From Gp1-AA145 sp035651475 (GTDB taxonomy: Bacteria > Acidobacteriota > Terriglobia > Terriglobales > Acidobacteriaceae): 64,000 nucleotides of DNA. The translations under genes and the position numbers were made by a program. The notes below the pieces were generated by a model, which was given only the letters and a program-made list of their open reading frames with translations, ran no database searches and was not told where the DNA came from. The DNA lies in NCBI GenBank assembly GCA_035651475.1, contig DASRFP010000045.1, forward strand, positions 55,760-119,759. Reading direction: 5' to 3'. Every line of letters begins with the position of its first letter. The stretch's first letter is position 1. This document shows positions 8,779 to 17,269 of this stretch, one piece after another.

Positions 8779-8920
8779 TTTGCCCCTTATTTTTTTCCCG
8801 TTTTGCGGGGTTCTCAACCGAACCTCCAAAAGGGTGGTTCGGCAGCGCAATTAGGCTAGGAAAAAAGCAAACTATCTAGTCGAAGAATACGACCGGAACG
8901 TCTTCAGATGAAATCGGGGA

Positions 8921-8960
8921 AATGCCTGTACCAAACATTTTAATGCCTGTACCAAACATT
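8921..8960. repeat. Tandem 21-bp duplication
   Basis: A 19-bp unit beginning AATGCCTGTACC and ending AACATT occurs at 8921-8939 and again at 8942-8960, separated by TT. Each unit also starts AATG and ends CATT. It truncates or extends a minus-strand frame encoding a CPQC zinc-knuckle-like peptide, consistent with decay in this island. Confidence 0.7.
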
Positions 8961-9154
8961 AAGGAGCGTCCTATCAACGATGAAGTGCTCCTTGCACTGC
9001 GGGCAGATTCTTTGTGCCATGAGGATGGTGTCCATCGGCGAACGAAGCACGAGGCGCGTTGCGGAAATGCGGGCGGGCGGTCTTGTGCTCTCTCGACCCC
9101 AAAAATGTGAGAGGTCATTTGTTGGTTTCGTAGTTCCTTCACGGATTTTGGGGG

Positions 9155-9337
9155 TCACGCGGAATCGGACTTTTGGTTCTTCGGTTTAGCCGTTGGGCTT
9201 AATGATTCCTTGCGCTTCTCGAGTGCACACTCCAACTCTTTGAAAAGTTCTACGAGCCTTTGCCGGTCGCGCTCTCTTGCTGCATCAGCAATGGTTTCTT
9301 GCCAACTGCGTTCAGGATTGGCGTTGCCATCCGGCAT
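9155..9337 (-). CDS. Small charged helical protein, paralogue of 9727-9933
   Basis: This 60-residue product is mostly a predicted amphipathic helix (SWQETIADAARERDRQRLVE, then LFKELECALEKRKE) with a charged tail. It shares the pattern W-x5-A-A-x-E-x-D-x3-L-x-E-L-x-K-E with the gene at 9727-9933, so the two look like paralogues of a short family often seen in acidobacteria near DUF2934 genes. No known domain or function. It could be a remnant. Confidence 0.45.
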   Translation of the reverse strand: MPDGNANPERSWQETIADAARERDRQRLVELFKELECALEKRKESLSPTAKPKNQKSDSA

Positions 9338-9682
9338 GGAAACACCAAAAATGTTGAATTACAAATTTCATCGTCCCATGTCTTCAGTGTTCAACTTTCT
9401 GCACCGTAGGCACGGGACGTTTGCCTGTAGCCAGAACAATCCAAAATCACGAATAACTACGTCAAGTCCGTTAGATACTGTAGGAAGGAATACCGAAAAA
9501 ACTTAGGACAGCGCCGACGATAGCACCATATGTGCTGTATGAACGTTTCCAATGTTTGTGACATTCTGGGTGGACTTTCCTGCCACAGCACCTTACCGTC
9601 CAGAGCGTTATATTCCGTTGCTCGCAGCACTGGACACCTGTTAAACCATTGAGAACACGCAGTACTGCATCGCTTGAGAGAA

Positions 9683-9726
9683 TTCCTAAGCTGCGTGTCG
9701 GCAGTTCGACTCTGCCCGGCCCTCCA
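9683..9726 (+). repeat. Duplicated tRNA-Arg 3' end (candidate attR)
   Basis: 44 bp beginning TTCCTAAGCTGCG and ending CCCTCCA match the anticodon-to-CCA part of tRNA-Arg (8389-8433) with a single substitution in the anticodon arm and a small change plus one deleted base in the acceptor strand. It lacks a 5' half, so it is not a functional tRNA. Confidence 0.8.
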
Positions 9727-9933
9727 CTACTCTGTTCCAAAGCCTGCAGTCGTTTCCTTTGTCAATCGCTGCTCCTTTTCTTGGAGAAGGCGATTAATCT
9801 CCTTAACGAGTTCTATCAGCTTATCGGGATCCTGCTCATTTGCGGCTCGCTCGCAGAGATGCATCCAGTATTCTTTGCGCTCCCCTTTCAAATGCAGACC
9901 TCCGGATAGATGTGGGACGCTGTTAAATAGCAT
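9727..9933 (-). CDS. Small charged helical protein, paralogue of 9155-9337
   Basis: This 68-residue protein has a core WMHLCERAANEQDPDKLIEL and then VKEINRLLQEKEQRL, a likely coiled coil. It shares its W/A-A-x-E-x-D/L-x-E-L pattern with the neighbour inside the island. Its stop codon abuts the duplicated tRNA end, so it lies just outside the presumed attR, possibly in an older adjoining insertion. The start is uncertain; Met24 is an alternative. No known function. Confidence 0.5.
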   Translation of the reverse strand: MLFNSVPHLSGGLHLKGERKEYWMHLCERAANEQDPDKLIELVKEINRLLQEKEQRLTKETTAGFGTE

Positions 9934-10118
9934 GGGCGTACCCCTAAAGGTCTGTTCGACGGCGGACAGATGGTTTACGAAAGACGAATCTGCTTTCTTA
10001 TCCTTGTCTTTCTTATCCTTTTACGAAATGCGTTGACAAGGATTTCGAGCCTGTCGCATAACCCGCGATGCTGGAATGGCGTAGACGCGCCTCTTTCCTC
10101 AGGGCTGCTTAGATCGGC

Positions 10119-12719
10119 TCAGCGCACTACGATGCTGACCAGCTTGCCGGTGAAGATCACTTTGACAATCTCTCGCCCGGCAATGTGAGTTTGCACTTTT
10201 TCGTCAGCGAGCGCTTTCTGTTTGATTTCTTCTTCCAGCGTGCCCGGAGCCACGACGATTTTGCCGCGCAATTTTCCGTTCACCTGCACAGGAATTTCGA
10301 TCTCCTCTTCCTTGGCGAGTTCAGGGTCGTATTTTGGCCAGGGGGCTTTGAGCAGGTTGCCGGTCTCGCCTAGCATCTCCCAGAGTTCGTGGGCAAGGTA
10401 AGGACAGAACGGGGCGAGCAACAGAACGAGGTTGCGTTGGACATCGGCGAGCACACCCGCGGACAAGAGTGACCGCGCCACACGGTCATCGATTGAGTAG
10501 AGTTCGTTCACCAATTCCATGATCGCGGCAATGCAGGTGTTGAAGTGCCAGCGGCCCTGAAAATCGTCCGTCACCCGCTTGATCGTTTGGTGAAGTTTGC
10601 GCTGAATGGCACGAGCCTCGGGCGGGAGATCGGCCGCGATTGGGTTTCGCCATGCAGGGTCTTCGGGATGAGCGTTACGCGCGAGGAAACGGAACACGCG
10701 TCCCAAAAATCTCTGAATGCCTTCGATACCGGTCTCCTGCCAATCGAGATCGCGGTCGGGAGGTGCAGCGAACAGACTGTACATGCGCGCGGCGTCGGCG
10801 CCGAAGCGCGCGACCATTTCGTCGGGTGAGACCACGTTGCCGAGGTTCTTCGACATTTTCGCGCCGTCTTTGATCACCATGCCCTGCGTGAAAAGGCGCT
10901 CGACCGGTTCATCGTTAGTAATGAGGCCGATGTCGCGCATGAACTTGGTCCAGAAGCGCGAATAAATAAGGTGCAAAATAGCGTGCTCCACGCCGCCGAT
11001 GTATTGGTCGATTCCCTTCTCGCAGAACCAATATTGGGCGATTTTCGAGTCGAATGGAGCCCGGTCGTTGCTCGCGTCGGTGTAGCGATAGAAGTACCAG
11101 GAGGAATCGACGAAGGTGTCCATGGTATCGGTCTCACGACGCGCGGGACCGCCGCACTTGGGGCAGATGGCGTTCAAGAATTCTGGAACGCGCGACAAAG
11201 GCGAGCCACCGCTAAGCGTGATCTCGACACTGTCTGGCAGAATGACCGGTAAATTTTTTTCTGCGACGGGAACGACGCCGTCTTTTTCGCAGAAGATCAT
11301 GGGGATCGGCGTGCCCCAGTATCGCTGGCGGGAGATGCCCCAATCTTTAATCCGGAAAATGGTCTTACGCTCGCCAAAACGCTTTTGTTCGGCATACGTC
11401 GCCATCTTCTTTATGGCTTCTTCACAGGTTAGGCCGGTGAACTCAGCGGATTTGATGAGCTTGCCCTGCAATGTAGTAAATGGAAGATCATCGGTCTGTG
11501 TGGCTCGGATATTCCTGTCCGAGCTGTCCTCGACATCTTTGCCAAAACTCTTGTCGGACAAGGATGTCCGCCCTGCACGAGCATCGTTGGGAACAATTAC
11601 CTGCCTGATTTCGATTCCATACTTCTTCGCGAACTCGTAGTCGCGTTCGTCGTGCGCAGGCACGCTCATGATCGAGCCGGTGCCGTAGTCCATGAGAATG
11701 TAATTCGCTACCCAGACCGGAACTTTTTCGTTGTTATAAGGGTTCACGCCGAAGTGCCCGGTATTCACGCCGTTCTTTTCGATGTTGCCAATGTCACCTG
11801 TTTCTTTAGCTTTTGTCTGTTCGGCAATGAGCTGATCGACTTTGCGGCGCAATTCTGGATCGCTAGCAGTCAATTGTTTCGTAATGGGATGCTCGGGGGC
11901 GAGCTGAACGGAAGTCGCGCCGAAGATCGTGTCAACACGGGTGGTGAAGACGGTAATGTTCTCGCCGGTTGAAGAATCCAACTTAAAATCGACGAGTGTG
12001 CCTTCGCTCCGGCCGATCCAGTTGCGCTGCATGGTGCGAACTTTTTCCGGCCAGCCGGGAAGGCGGTCGAGATCGCGCAACAATTCGTCTGCATATTTCG
12101 TAATACGCAAAAACCATTGCTCGAGCTCTCGCTGCTCGACCAAAGTGTTTTCGTGGCGCCAGCAGCATCCGCCGACAACTTGCTCGTTCGCGAGCACGGT
12201 CGCGCACTTGGGACACCAGTTGACTTTGCTTTTTTTGCGATATGCCAGGCCGCGCTCGTAAAGCTTCAAGAAAAACCATTGGTTCCACTTGTAATACTCA
12301 GGAAAGCAAGTGGTTACCTCACGCGACCAGTCGTAGCCGAAACCCAGGCGCTTCATTTGCGCTTTCATCTTTTCGATGTTGCGCAACGTCCATTCGCGCG
12401 GCGGAACTTTGGCGGAGATGGCGGCGTTTTCGGCGGGCAGGCCGAAGGAGTCCCATCCCATGGGATGAAGGACGTTGAAGCCGTTCATCCACATGTAGCG
12501 GGCGAGCGCATCGCCAATCGCGTAATTGCGCACATGGCCCATGTGAAGCGCGCCCGAAGGATACGGCAACATTTCGAGCACGTAGTATTTCGCCTTGCTC
12601 GACTGGGGCTCGGCGGCGTAGAGGGAAGGGTCCTGCTGCCACCGCGCAGACCACTTCTCTTCGATCTGGTGGGCGTTATAGCGCTCGTCGCGAATGGCTG
12701 GCGGCTCCTGTTGCGGCAT
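10119..12719 (-). CDS. leuS: Leucyl-tRNA synthetase
   Basis: Class I aminoacyl-tRNA synthetase charging tRNA-Leu in the cytoplasm. The HIGH-type motif is HMGH (about residues 59-62, after PYPSGAL), the KMSKS loop is KMSKN, and the editing domain with its TTRVDTIFGAT motif is present. I prefer ATG 12719 (MPQQEPPAIRDERYNAHQIE, 866 residues), because the upstream in-frame 17 codons are unlike LeuRS; no strong ribosome site is seen. Anomaly: about 30 residues (ARAGRTSLSDKSFGKDVEDS and following) sit between VIVPND and LPFTTLQGKLI, where typical LeuRS has only a few residues. The DNA there carries two hairpins typical of a dispersed repeat. Confidence 0.97.
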   Translation of the reverse strand: MPQQEPPAIRDERYNAHQIEEKWSARWQQDPSLYAAEPQSSKAKYYVLEMLPYPSGALHMGHVRNYAIGDALARYMWMNGFNVLHPMGWDSFGLPAENAAISAKVPPREWTLRNIEKMKAQMKRLGFGYDWSREVTTCFPEYYKWNQWFFLKLYERGLAYRKKSKVNWCPKCATVLANEQVVGGCCWRHENTLVEQRELEQWFLRITKYADELLRDLDRLPGWPEKVRTMQRNWIGRSEGTLVDFKLDSSTGENITVFTTRVDTIFGATSVQLAPEHPITKQLTASDPELRRKVDQLIAEQTKAKETGDIGNIEKNGVNTGHFGVNPYNNEKVPVWVANYILMDYGTGSIMSVPAHDERDYEFAKKYGIEIRQVIVPNDARAGRTSLSDKSFGKDVEDSSDRNIRATQTDDLPFTTLQGKLIKSAEFTGLTCEEAIKKMATYAEQKRFGERKTIFRIKDWGISRQRYWGTPIPMIFCEKDGVVPVAEKNLPVILPDSVEITLSGGSPLSRVPEFLNAICPKCGGPARRETDTMDTFVDSSWYFYRYTDASNDRAPFDSKIAQYWFCEKGIDQYIGGVEHAILHLIYSRFWTKFMRDIGLITNDEPVERLFTQGMVIKDGAKMSKNLGNVVSPDEMVARFGADAARMYSLFAAPPDRDLDWQETGIEGIQRFLGRVFRFLARNAHPEDPAWRNPIAADLPPEARAIQRKLHQTIKRVTDDFQGRWHFNTCIAAIMELVNELYSIDDRVARSLLSAGVLADVQRNLVLLLAPFCPYLAHELWEMLGETGNLLKAPWPKYDPELAKEEEIEIPVQVNGKLRGKIVVAPGTLEEEIKQKALADEKVQTHIAGREIVKVIFTGKLVSIVVR
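11493..11583. repeat. Palindromic repeat inserted in frame within leuS
   Basis: Two hairpins lie 27 bp apart: GCTCGGA/TCCGAGC (11503-11509 with 11518-11524) and CGGACA-AGGA-TGTCCG (11555-11570). The segment coincides with the extra ~30 residues in LeuRS, keeps the frame and contains no stop. The layout resembles coding-region palindromic elements known in Rickettsia; identity with a dispersed repeat of this genome is inference. Confidence 0.5.
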
Positions 12720-12790
12720 AAGCTTGGAATCTGATTTTACACGCGTAAAAGCATTAACCACGAAGGGCACTAAGGAACGCGAAGGAAGTT

Positions 12791-13699
12791 CTACGCGACC
12801 AACTTCTTCAGTACCGCCACATTTCGCAGGTCATCTCCAGGCTCGTCAATCGGTGTCTCGGCGATGAAGGCAGCGTGCGCAAGACGCGGATCGTTGAGCA
12901 GACGGCGGAATGGCTCAATGCCAATCGTTCCCTTCCCAATGTGCTGATGTCGATCAAGCTTTGAGCCGCGAGCGGCTTTGGCATCGTTGCAGTGCCAGAC
13001 AGGAACGTTTTTCAAGGCAATGGTCGCATCAAGCTTGCGCAGAGTGTCATGGAAACCTTGCTCCGAGACAATATCGTAACCCGAGACATGAACGTGACAT
13101 GTGTCGATACAGGCAGCGACTGGAATTTGCCCACATAGATGATCTATAACTTCGGCCACCTGCTCGAAACTGCCGCCGAGAGAAAACTCGGACCCTGCGG
13201 TGTTCTCGATCAAGACAGTCAAACCCCCTTTCGCGAGATCGAGCCCCCGGCTGGCTGCAGCGATTGCGGCAGCGGTCTGCAGTAGACCTCTCTCCCGGTC
13301 TGCTCCACGAAATGATCCGGGATGAAGAACGAGGTATTCGGCGCAGAGCGCCAGCGCGCGTTCGATCTCTCCGCGAAAGGCTTCAATGGATTTCTGAAGA
13401 AATACTTCAGAGGTGCCAGCTAAGTTAATCAAATAATTGGTGTGAATGACGAGCGGTTTCAGATCATACTTATCGCGCAAACGCTGCATCTGCTCGCACT
13501 GGGGACGTCCAAGGTCGTAGGGTTTCCATTGGCGGGGGCTGGAAGAAAAAATCTGCAATGTATTGCAGCCGAGCCGATACGCGCGTTCGGCGGCGTTCTC
13601 GATGCCTCCTGCAGAAGACGTGTGAATTCCGATCCGGCGCAAGGTCAGCTTAGGACGACGAGGCGCGGGCCTTTTGAGAATGTCTTGTTCCTGAGCCAT
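12791..13699 (-). CDS. nfo: Endonuclease IV (AP endonuclease)
   Basis: Apurinic/apyrimidinic endonuclease of the Nfo/Apn1 family, a trinuclear zinc TIM barrel in base-excision repair. The start of the fold (RIGIHTSSAGGIENAAERA) and the metal ligands are visible: His in VIHTNYLINL and LVLHPGSF, Glu in IENTAG, Asp/His in CIDTCHVH, His in WHCNDAK, Asp/His in LDRHQHIGKG, Glu in AETP. From ATG 13699 the product is 302 residues; ATG 13741 is an alternative adding 14 residues, and neither has a good ribosome site. It lies 72 bp upstream of leuS on the same strand. Confidence 0.95.
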   Translation of the reverse strand: MAQEQDILKRPAPRRPKLTLRRIGIHTSSAGGIENAAERAYRLGCNTLQIFSSSPRQWKPYDLGRPQCEQMQRLRDKYDLKPLVIHTNYLINLAGTSEVFLQKSIEAFRGEIERALALCAEYLVLHPGSFRGADRERGLLQTAAAIAAASRGLDLAKGGLTVLIENTAGSEFSLGGSFEQVAEVIDHLCGQIPVAACIDTCHVHVSGYDIVSEQGFHDTLRKLDATIALKNVPVWHCNDAKAARGSKLDRHQHIGKGTIGIEPFRRLLNDPRLAHAAFIAETPIDEPGDDLRNVAVLKKLVA

Positions 13700-13824
13700 G
13701 GAACGGCTGCGCGGCATAGGGACAGTATCCCAGATTCGCATTATGCAAACACGACGACACAGGGCGAGAATGCCATTCCTCACTCGCGATTCGCCGATTG
13801 CCACACTAGGTCCGCGGTGCTACA

Positions 13825-13833
13825 TGCTATAAA
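13825..13833 (+). promoter_or_regulatory. Candidate extended -10 promoter of aroF
   Basis: TGCTATAAA matches an extended -10 element (TGnTATAAT), 23 bp before the aroF ATG, with a GAGGTG ribosome site in between. No matching -35 box is visible. Confidence 0.35.
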
Positions 13834-13856
13834 CTTGAACTTTCCGAGGTGAATTC

Positions 13857-14921
13857 ATGCTGGTAGTCATGCAGGCGCACGCCAAAGAAGAACAAATACG
13901 CGCGGTGTGCGACAAAATCGAAGCGCTTGGATACCGGGCTCACTCCATCCCCGGGGCGGAGCGTACGGCCATTGGAATTACCGGAAATCGTGGTGAGATC
14001 GAACCGGGAACGCTCGAAGAAATGGCGGGCGTGCAGGAGATCATTCGCGTAACCAAGCCTTACAAGCTGGTCAGCCGCGACATGAAGGCCGACAACACGG
14101 TTGTGACCTTTCCCGGAAGTGACGCAACGTTTGGTGGGCAGGGGCTGGGCATTGTTGCCGGGCCGTGCGCGATTGAAACGCGCGAGCAGGCGTTTGCGGT
14201 CGCTGAGCGAGTGCACCGCGCAGGTGCGCAGTTCTTTCGCGGCGGAGCTTACAAGCCGCGAACTTCGCCATATTCATTTCAGGGCCTGGGCGAAGAAGCG
14301 CTGAAGATCATGGCCGACATTCGCGACCAGTATGGGATGAAGATTGTGACTGAAGCGATCGACAATGAATCACTAGAACTGGTCGAGGAATATGCGGACG
14401 TGATTCAGATCGGCGCACGCAACATGCAGAACTTTTCTTTGCTCAAGAAAGCCGGGCGTTCGCGCAAGCCGGTACTTTTGAAGCGCGGCATGTCAGCGAC
14501 CCTTGAAGAATTTCTCATGGCCGCCGAGTACATCATGAGCGAAGGCAATTACAACGTGATTCTCTGCGAGCGCGGCGTGCGCACCTTTGCCGACCATACG
14601 CGAAACACTTTGGATTTGAGTTTGATCCCGGCCGTGCAGCGGTTGAGTCACTTGCCGATTCTGGTTGATCCGAGCCATGGAACGGGCAAGCGGAATAAAG
14701 TTACCCCTTTATCTCGCGCGGCTGTCGCAGTCGGAGCGGACGGCCTGCTGATCGAAGTGCATTGCGATCCCGACAAAGCTTTGTCGGATGGCATGCAGTC
14801 GCTTTATCCGGAGCAGTTTGAGGAACTCATGTCGCAGGTTAAGCAGATTGCGGCGGTGGTACGCAGGACGGTGCCGGGGATCGGGGAGAGGGTGGCGGTA
14901 GGGGCGGCAAAGTCGAGATGA
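13857..14921 (+). CDS. aroF: 3-Deoxy-7-phosphoheptulonate (DAHP) synthase, AroG/AroF beta type
   Basis: First enzyme of the shikimate pathway, condensing phosphoenolpyruvate and erythrose 4-phosphate. It is 354 residues, with an N-terminal ferredoxin-like regulatory domain (about 1-70), as in the Thermotoga-type enzyme, followed by a TIM barrel with GPCAIETREQ, RGGAYKPRTSPYSFQG, QIGARNMQNF, LLKRG, VDPSHGTGKR and HCDPDKALSDG. The regulatory domain usually mediates feedback inhibition by Tyr or Phe. A GAGGTG ribosome site supports the ATG. A second shikimate-pathway gene, the aroDE fusion, is at 48951. Confidence 0.96.
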   Translation: MLVVMQAHAKEEQIRAVCDKIEALGYRAHSIPGAERTAIGITGNRGEIEPGTLEEMAGVQEIIRVTKPYKLVSRDMKADNTVVTFPGSDATFGGQGLGIVAGPCAIETREQAFAVAERVHRAGAQFFRGGAYKPRTSPYSFQGLGEEALKIMADIRDQYGMKIVTEAIDNESLELVEEYADVIQIGARNMQNFSLLKKAGRSRKPVLLKRGMSATLEEFLMAAEYIMSEGNYNVILCERGVRTFADHTRNTLDLSLIPAVQRLSHLPILVDPSHGTGKRNKVTPLSRAAVAVGADGLLIEVHCDPDKALSDGMQSLYPEQFEELMSQVKQIAAVVRRTVPGIGERVAVGAAKSR

Positions 14922-15332
14922 TGAAGGTTTGCAGACTGGTTTTGACCTCGACGGGCTGCATCTATCTACTCTCTCTCGCGCGCAACAAGGCTCAAACTGC
15001 ATGCCAGCCGCCGAGCGCACAAATATTTCAACCGATAGTGCACGTGCAATCGTGCCCGGATTACTCCTATACGATCCTGCCCCTAAATACCCCGAGAACG
15101 CAGCGTTGATACTGTGAATACGTGAAATTCGAGCCCGCAACAAAAGACGGCGTACCAGTCGCGACCTTTGTTCAGAGCGAAGTCGCCTTCTACCTTCACT
15201 GATGTATCGGAACGGCAGATGTATCACCGGCTGAGCCGGTTCAGAATGAAAGCAGGTAACACTTGGCAGCATCCGCTGATTAGGCTTTCTCTGCCGAACA
15301 AGGACGCGTTGCAGCAATGTCCCTACGGAAGC
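14922..15332. other. No gene recognised
   Basis: This 411-bp gap between DAHP synthase and the convergent CpoB-like gene contains short frames on both strands, none with a recognisable protein pattern or ribosome site. No strong hairpin with a T-run was found. Confidence 0.5.
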
Positions 15333-16196
15333 TTACTCTTGTCCCCGCGTCCTGCTCGCTCTCGTCGCTACTCCCAACTTCTTTAGACGATCTTTGGCTT
15401 GCATCGCTTCATTCGTGCGTGGATAGCGCTGAACCACGTGCTGCAGAGTCATAATGCCGGCGTCCTTCTGGCCGGCTTCGACCTGGGCTAACCCTTTCTT
15501 CAGTTCCGCTGAAGCTGCTTTGTTTCCGTCAGGAAAGCTCTGTAATACTTTGTCGTATCCATTGATTGCATCGGGGTAATTCCCCGCCTTAAAGTCCATT
15601 TCTGCAAGATAGAAATAAGCGTTGCCGGCGAGGTCGGTGTTCGGGTAGTTCTTTACGTAATCGCCGAATTCCTGCTTGGCGAGATCGGTGTTCCCGCTGT
15701 TGTAATCCCGCAGTGCGTTGTTGTAGAGCACGTCGGGGGGAGGAACGGCGGCCTGCGCGGCTGCCGCCTGTTGTTGCTGTTGCTGCTGACTGGCCTGCGC
15801 CGCGAGGGTTTGTTGTGCCTGTTGCATTGCTTCTAGCTGCGTGGTCACTTTGCCCAGGCGCGCCTTCAATTCATCGAGGCTGTCGTTCAACGCCTGCAAT
15901 TGACCCGAGAGCTGGTCGACATGATTGTTCGCGTCGCTTTGTTGTTTCTGCAACGCAACCTGCATGTTGGTAATTGCCGCGGTCACTTTGTTTATGCTGT
16001 CCGTGTTTTGGTCCATGAGGCTCTTGAACACGCCCATCCGCTCATCCAGAGACTGCTTCATGGCGGTAATCTGCGTCTGGAGCTGAGTGACTTGATCTTG
16101 TAGTTCGACCATTTCACGGTTTACGGCCCAGGCCGGTGCGGTCATGATTCCGGCAGCTAAGACGATGGTAAGAACGCGACTACGAAGGGTTTTCAT
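15333..16196 (-). CDS. CpoB/YbgF-like periplasmic TPR protein
   Basis: The start is ATG 16196, with AGGAATTGAC just upstream. The 287-residue product has a signal peptide (MKTLRSRVLTIVLAAGIMTA to PAWA), a long coiled coil (about 25-130) ending in a Gln/Ala-rich stretch, and C-terminal tetratricopeptide repeats (DVLYNNALRDYNSGNTDLAK, YFYLAEMDFKAGNYPDAI). This is the Tol-Pal-associated CpoB/YbgF architecture, which coordinates outer-membrane constriction with cell-wall synthesis. The usual partner tol-pal genes are not in the window, so the assignment is by architecture alone. Confidence 0.75.
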   Translation of the reverse strand: MKTLRSRVLTIVLAAGIMTAPAWAVNREMVELQDQVTQLQTQITAMKQSLDERMGVFKSLMDQNTDSINKVTAAITNMQVALQKQQSDANNHVDQLSGQLQALNDSLDELKARLGKVTTQLEAMQQAQQTLAAQASQQQQQQQAAAAQAAVPPPDVLYNNALRDYNSGNTDLAKQEFGDYVKNYPNTDLAGNAYFYLAEMDFKAGNYPDAINGYDKVLQSFPDGNKAASAELKKGLAQVEAGQKDAGIMTLQHVVQRYPRTNEAMQAKDRLKKLGVATRASRTRGQE

Positions 16197-16432
16197 GTCA
16201 ATTCCTAAGATTCTAAGATGCTGAAAAGTCTCTTTTCGTAAGTGCATCAGAACACGCGCCACAGGTCAAGTTCACGGGCGGCCCAAAGGATTTGCGACTT
16301 AGATGCCCCCAACCAAGCCGTGACGGAATTGGCGGAATCGGAAGATCGCCTTAGACTGATGAGGTGGGTACCAAGCAAACTCGGCGAAGCGCTCCTGAGC
16401 GGAAAGAGAACTCACGCTCGCGCCGCTTTGTC

Positions 16433-16615
16433 ATGCACCTCGTTCCATGCAGTTGCGGGATGACGTTTGCCGTCTCCGCGGACTACGACCGCCGCGGAAC
16501 CAGTTGGAGCCGGTACATGGCTTGTCCAAATTGCGGCAAGCGGCATGATCCGAAGAACCGCCTGCTCGAACTCGGCTATCAGTCTGACGGGTATTGGAAG
16601 GTCGATAAGTGTTAA
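16433..16615 (+). CDS. Small zinc-ribbon-like protein
   Basis: 60 residues from ATG 16433: MHLVPCSCGMTF, then CPNCGKRHDPKNRLLELGYQ and SDGYWKVDKC. The C-x-C and C-x2-C pairs could bind one zinc. The stop is 8 bp before the tag start codon, so it is probably cotranscribed with tag. Function unknown; the frame could extend upstream to 16364, but the conserved part begins here. Confidence 0.5.
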   Translation: MHLVPCSCGMTFAVSADYDRRGTSWSRYMACPNCGKRHDPKNRLLELGYQSDGYWKVDKC

Positions 16616-16623
16616 GCGAAGGC

Positions 16624-17208
16624 ATGTCAGCCAAGAAACGCGTCGAAGTGGTTCGCTGTGATTGGGCAAAGAATGATCTCGCAATTACTTATCACGATCG
16701 AGAATGGGGAGTTCCGCAGCACGATGATCGCGTGCTGTTTGAGTTCTTGATTCTCGAAGGTGCCCAGGCGGGATTGAGTTGGGACACGATCCTGAAGAAA
16801 CGCGAGAATTATCGCGCCGCATTCGACGGTTTTGATCCAGCCAAAATCGCGCGCTACAACCAACGCAAGATCGAATCGCTAATGAAGAATGACGGAATTG
16901 TTCGCAATCGCCTGAAGATTCTCTCAACGGTAAAGAATGCGAAGGCGTTCTTGCAGGTGCAGAAAGAATTCGAATCATTTGACCGTTACATTTGGAAGTT
17001 CGTTGACGGCAAGCCTGTTTCAAATTCCCGTGCGCGTCTGAGCCAGGTGCCGGCCCGCACTCCAGAATCCGATGCCATGAGCAAAGATCTAAAGAAGCGC
17101 GGACTCACATTCGTAGGTTCGACAATCTGTTACGCATTCATGCAAGCGGTCGGAATGGTGAATGATCATTTGGTGACGTGCTTTCGGTGTCGGGAAGTAC
17201 AGGGGTAA
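16624..17208 (+). CDS. tag: DNA-3-methyladenine glycosylase I
   Basis: Excises 3-methyladenine from alkylated DNA in base-excision repair. The 194-residue product aligns along its length with E. coli Tag: RCDWAKNDLAITYHDREWG, LEGAQAGLSWDTILKKRENY, KKRGLTFVGSTICYAFMQAV. The zinc-snap ligands Cys and His at the N terminus and His/Cys in NDHLVTCFR are conserved. ATG 16624 with a GAAGG site is preferred over the TTG 15 bp upstream. Confidence 0.96.
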   Translation: MSAKKRVEVVRCDWAKNDLAITYHDREWGVPQHDDRVLFEFLILEGAQAGLSWDTILKKRENYRAAFDGFDPAKIARYNQRKIESLMKNDGIVRNRLKILSTVKNAKAFLQVQKEFESFDRYIWKFVDGKPVSNSRARLSQVPARTPESDAMSKDLKKRGLTFVGSTICYAFMQAVGMVNDHLVTCFRCREVQG

Positions 17209-17269
17209 GAAATTGGCGACAAGCGGCCTTTTTAAGCGCTCGCCTGTTCGTTTACAATTTGCGAACTCG

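Larger units (their letters stand above)
8357..9726. mobile_element. Decayed island bounded by tRNA-Arg and a duplicated tRNA 3' end
   Basis: The tRNA-Arg 3' half (8389-8433) recurs in the same orientation at 9683-9726, the attL/attR arrangement left by a tRNA-targeting integrative element. The 1.25 kb between holds only small minus-strand genes (a DUF2934 protein and a short helical protein), a 21-bp tandem duplication and AT-richer non-coding sequence. No intact integrase remains. A minus-strand frame next to attL (8445-8580) could be the last codons of one, but this is weak. Decay to a remnant is my inference. Confidence 0.5.

Noticed and set aside
8876..9142. 88-residue minus-strand frame overlapping the tandem duplication
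   Set aside because: Low-complexity, compositionally odd, conflicts with another frame carrying a CPQC peptide; neither is convincing.
9471..9740. 89-residue minus-strand frame containing GGPGRVELPTRSLG
   Set aside because: That peptide is the typical translation of an antisense tRNA end, so the frame overlaps the duplicated tRNA fragment and is not a gene.
12117..12734. 205-residue plus-strand frame
   Set aside because: Entirely antisense to leuS; a codon-bias shadow.
14770..14787. 18-bp perfect palindrome CCGACAAAGCTTTGTCGG
   Set aside because: It encodes the conserved DPDKALSDG motif of DAHP synthase, so it is explained by the protein.
14709..15317. 202-residue minus-strand frame after DAHP synthase
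   Set aside because: Its 3' part is antisense to aroF, it has no ribosome site and its sequence is Arg/Ser-rich without a family pattern.
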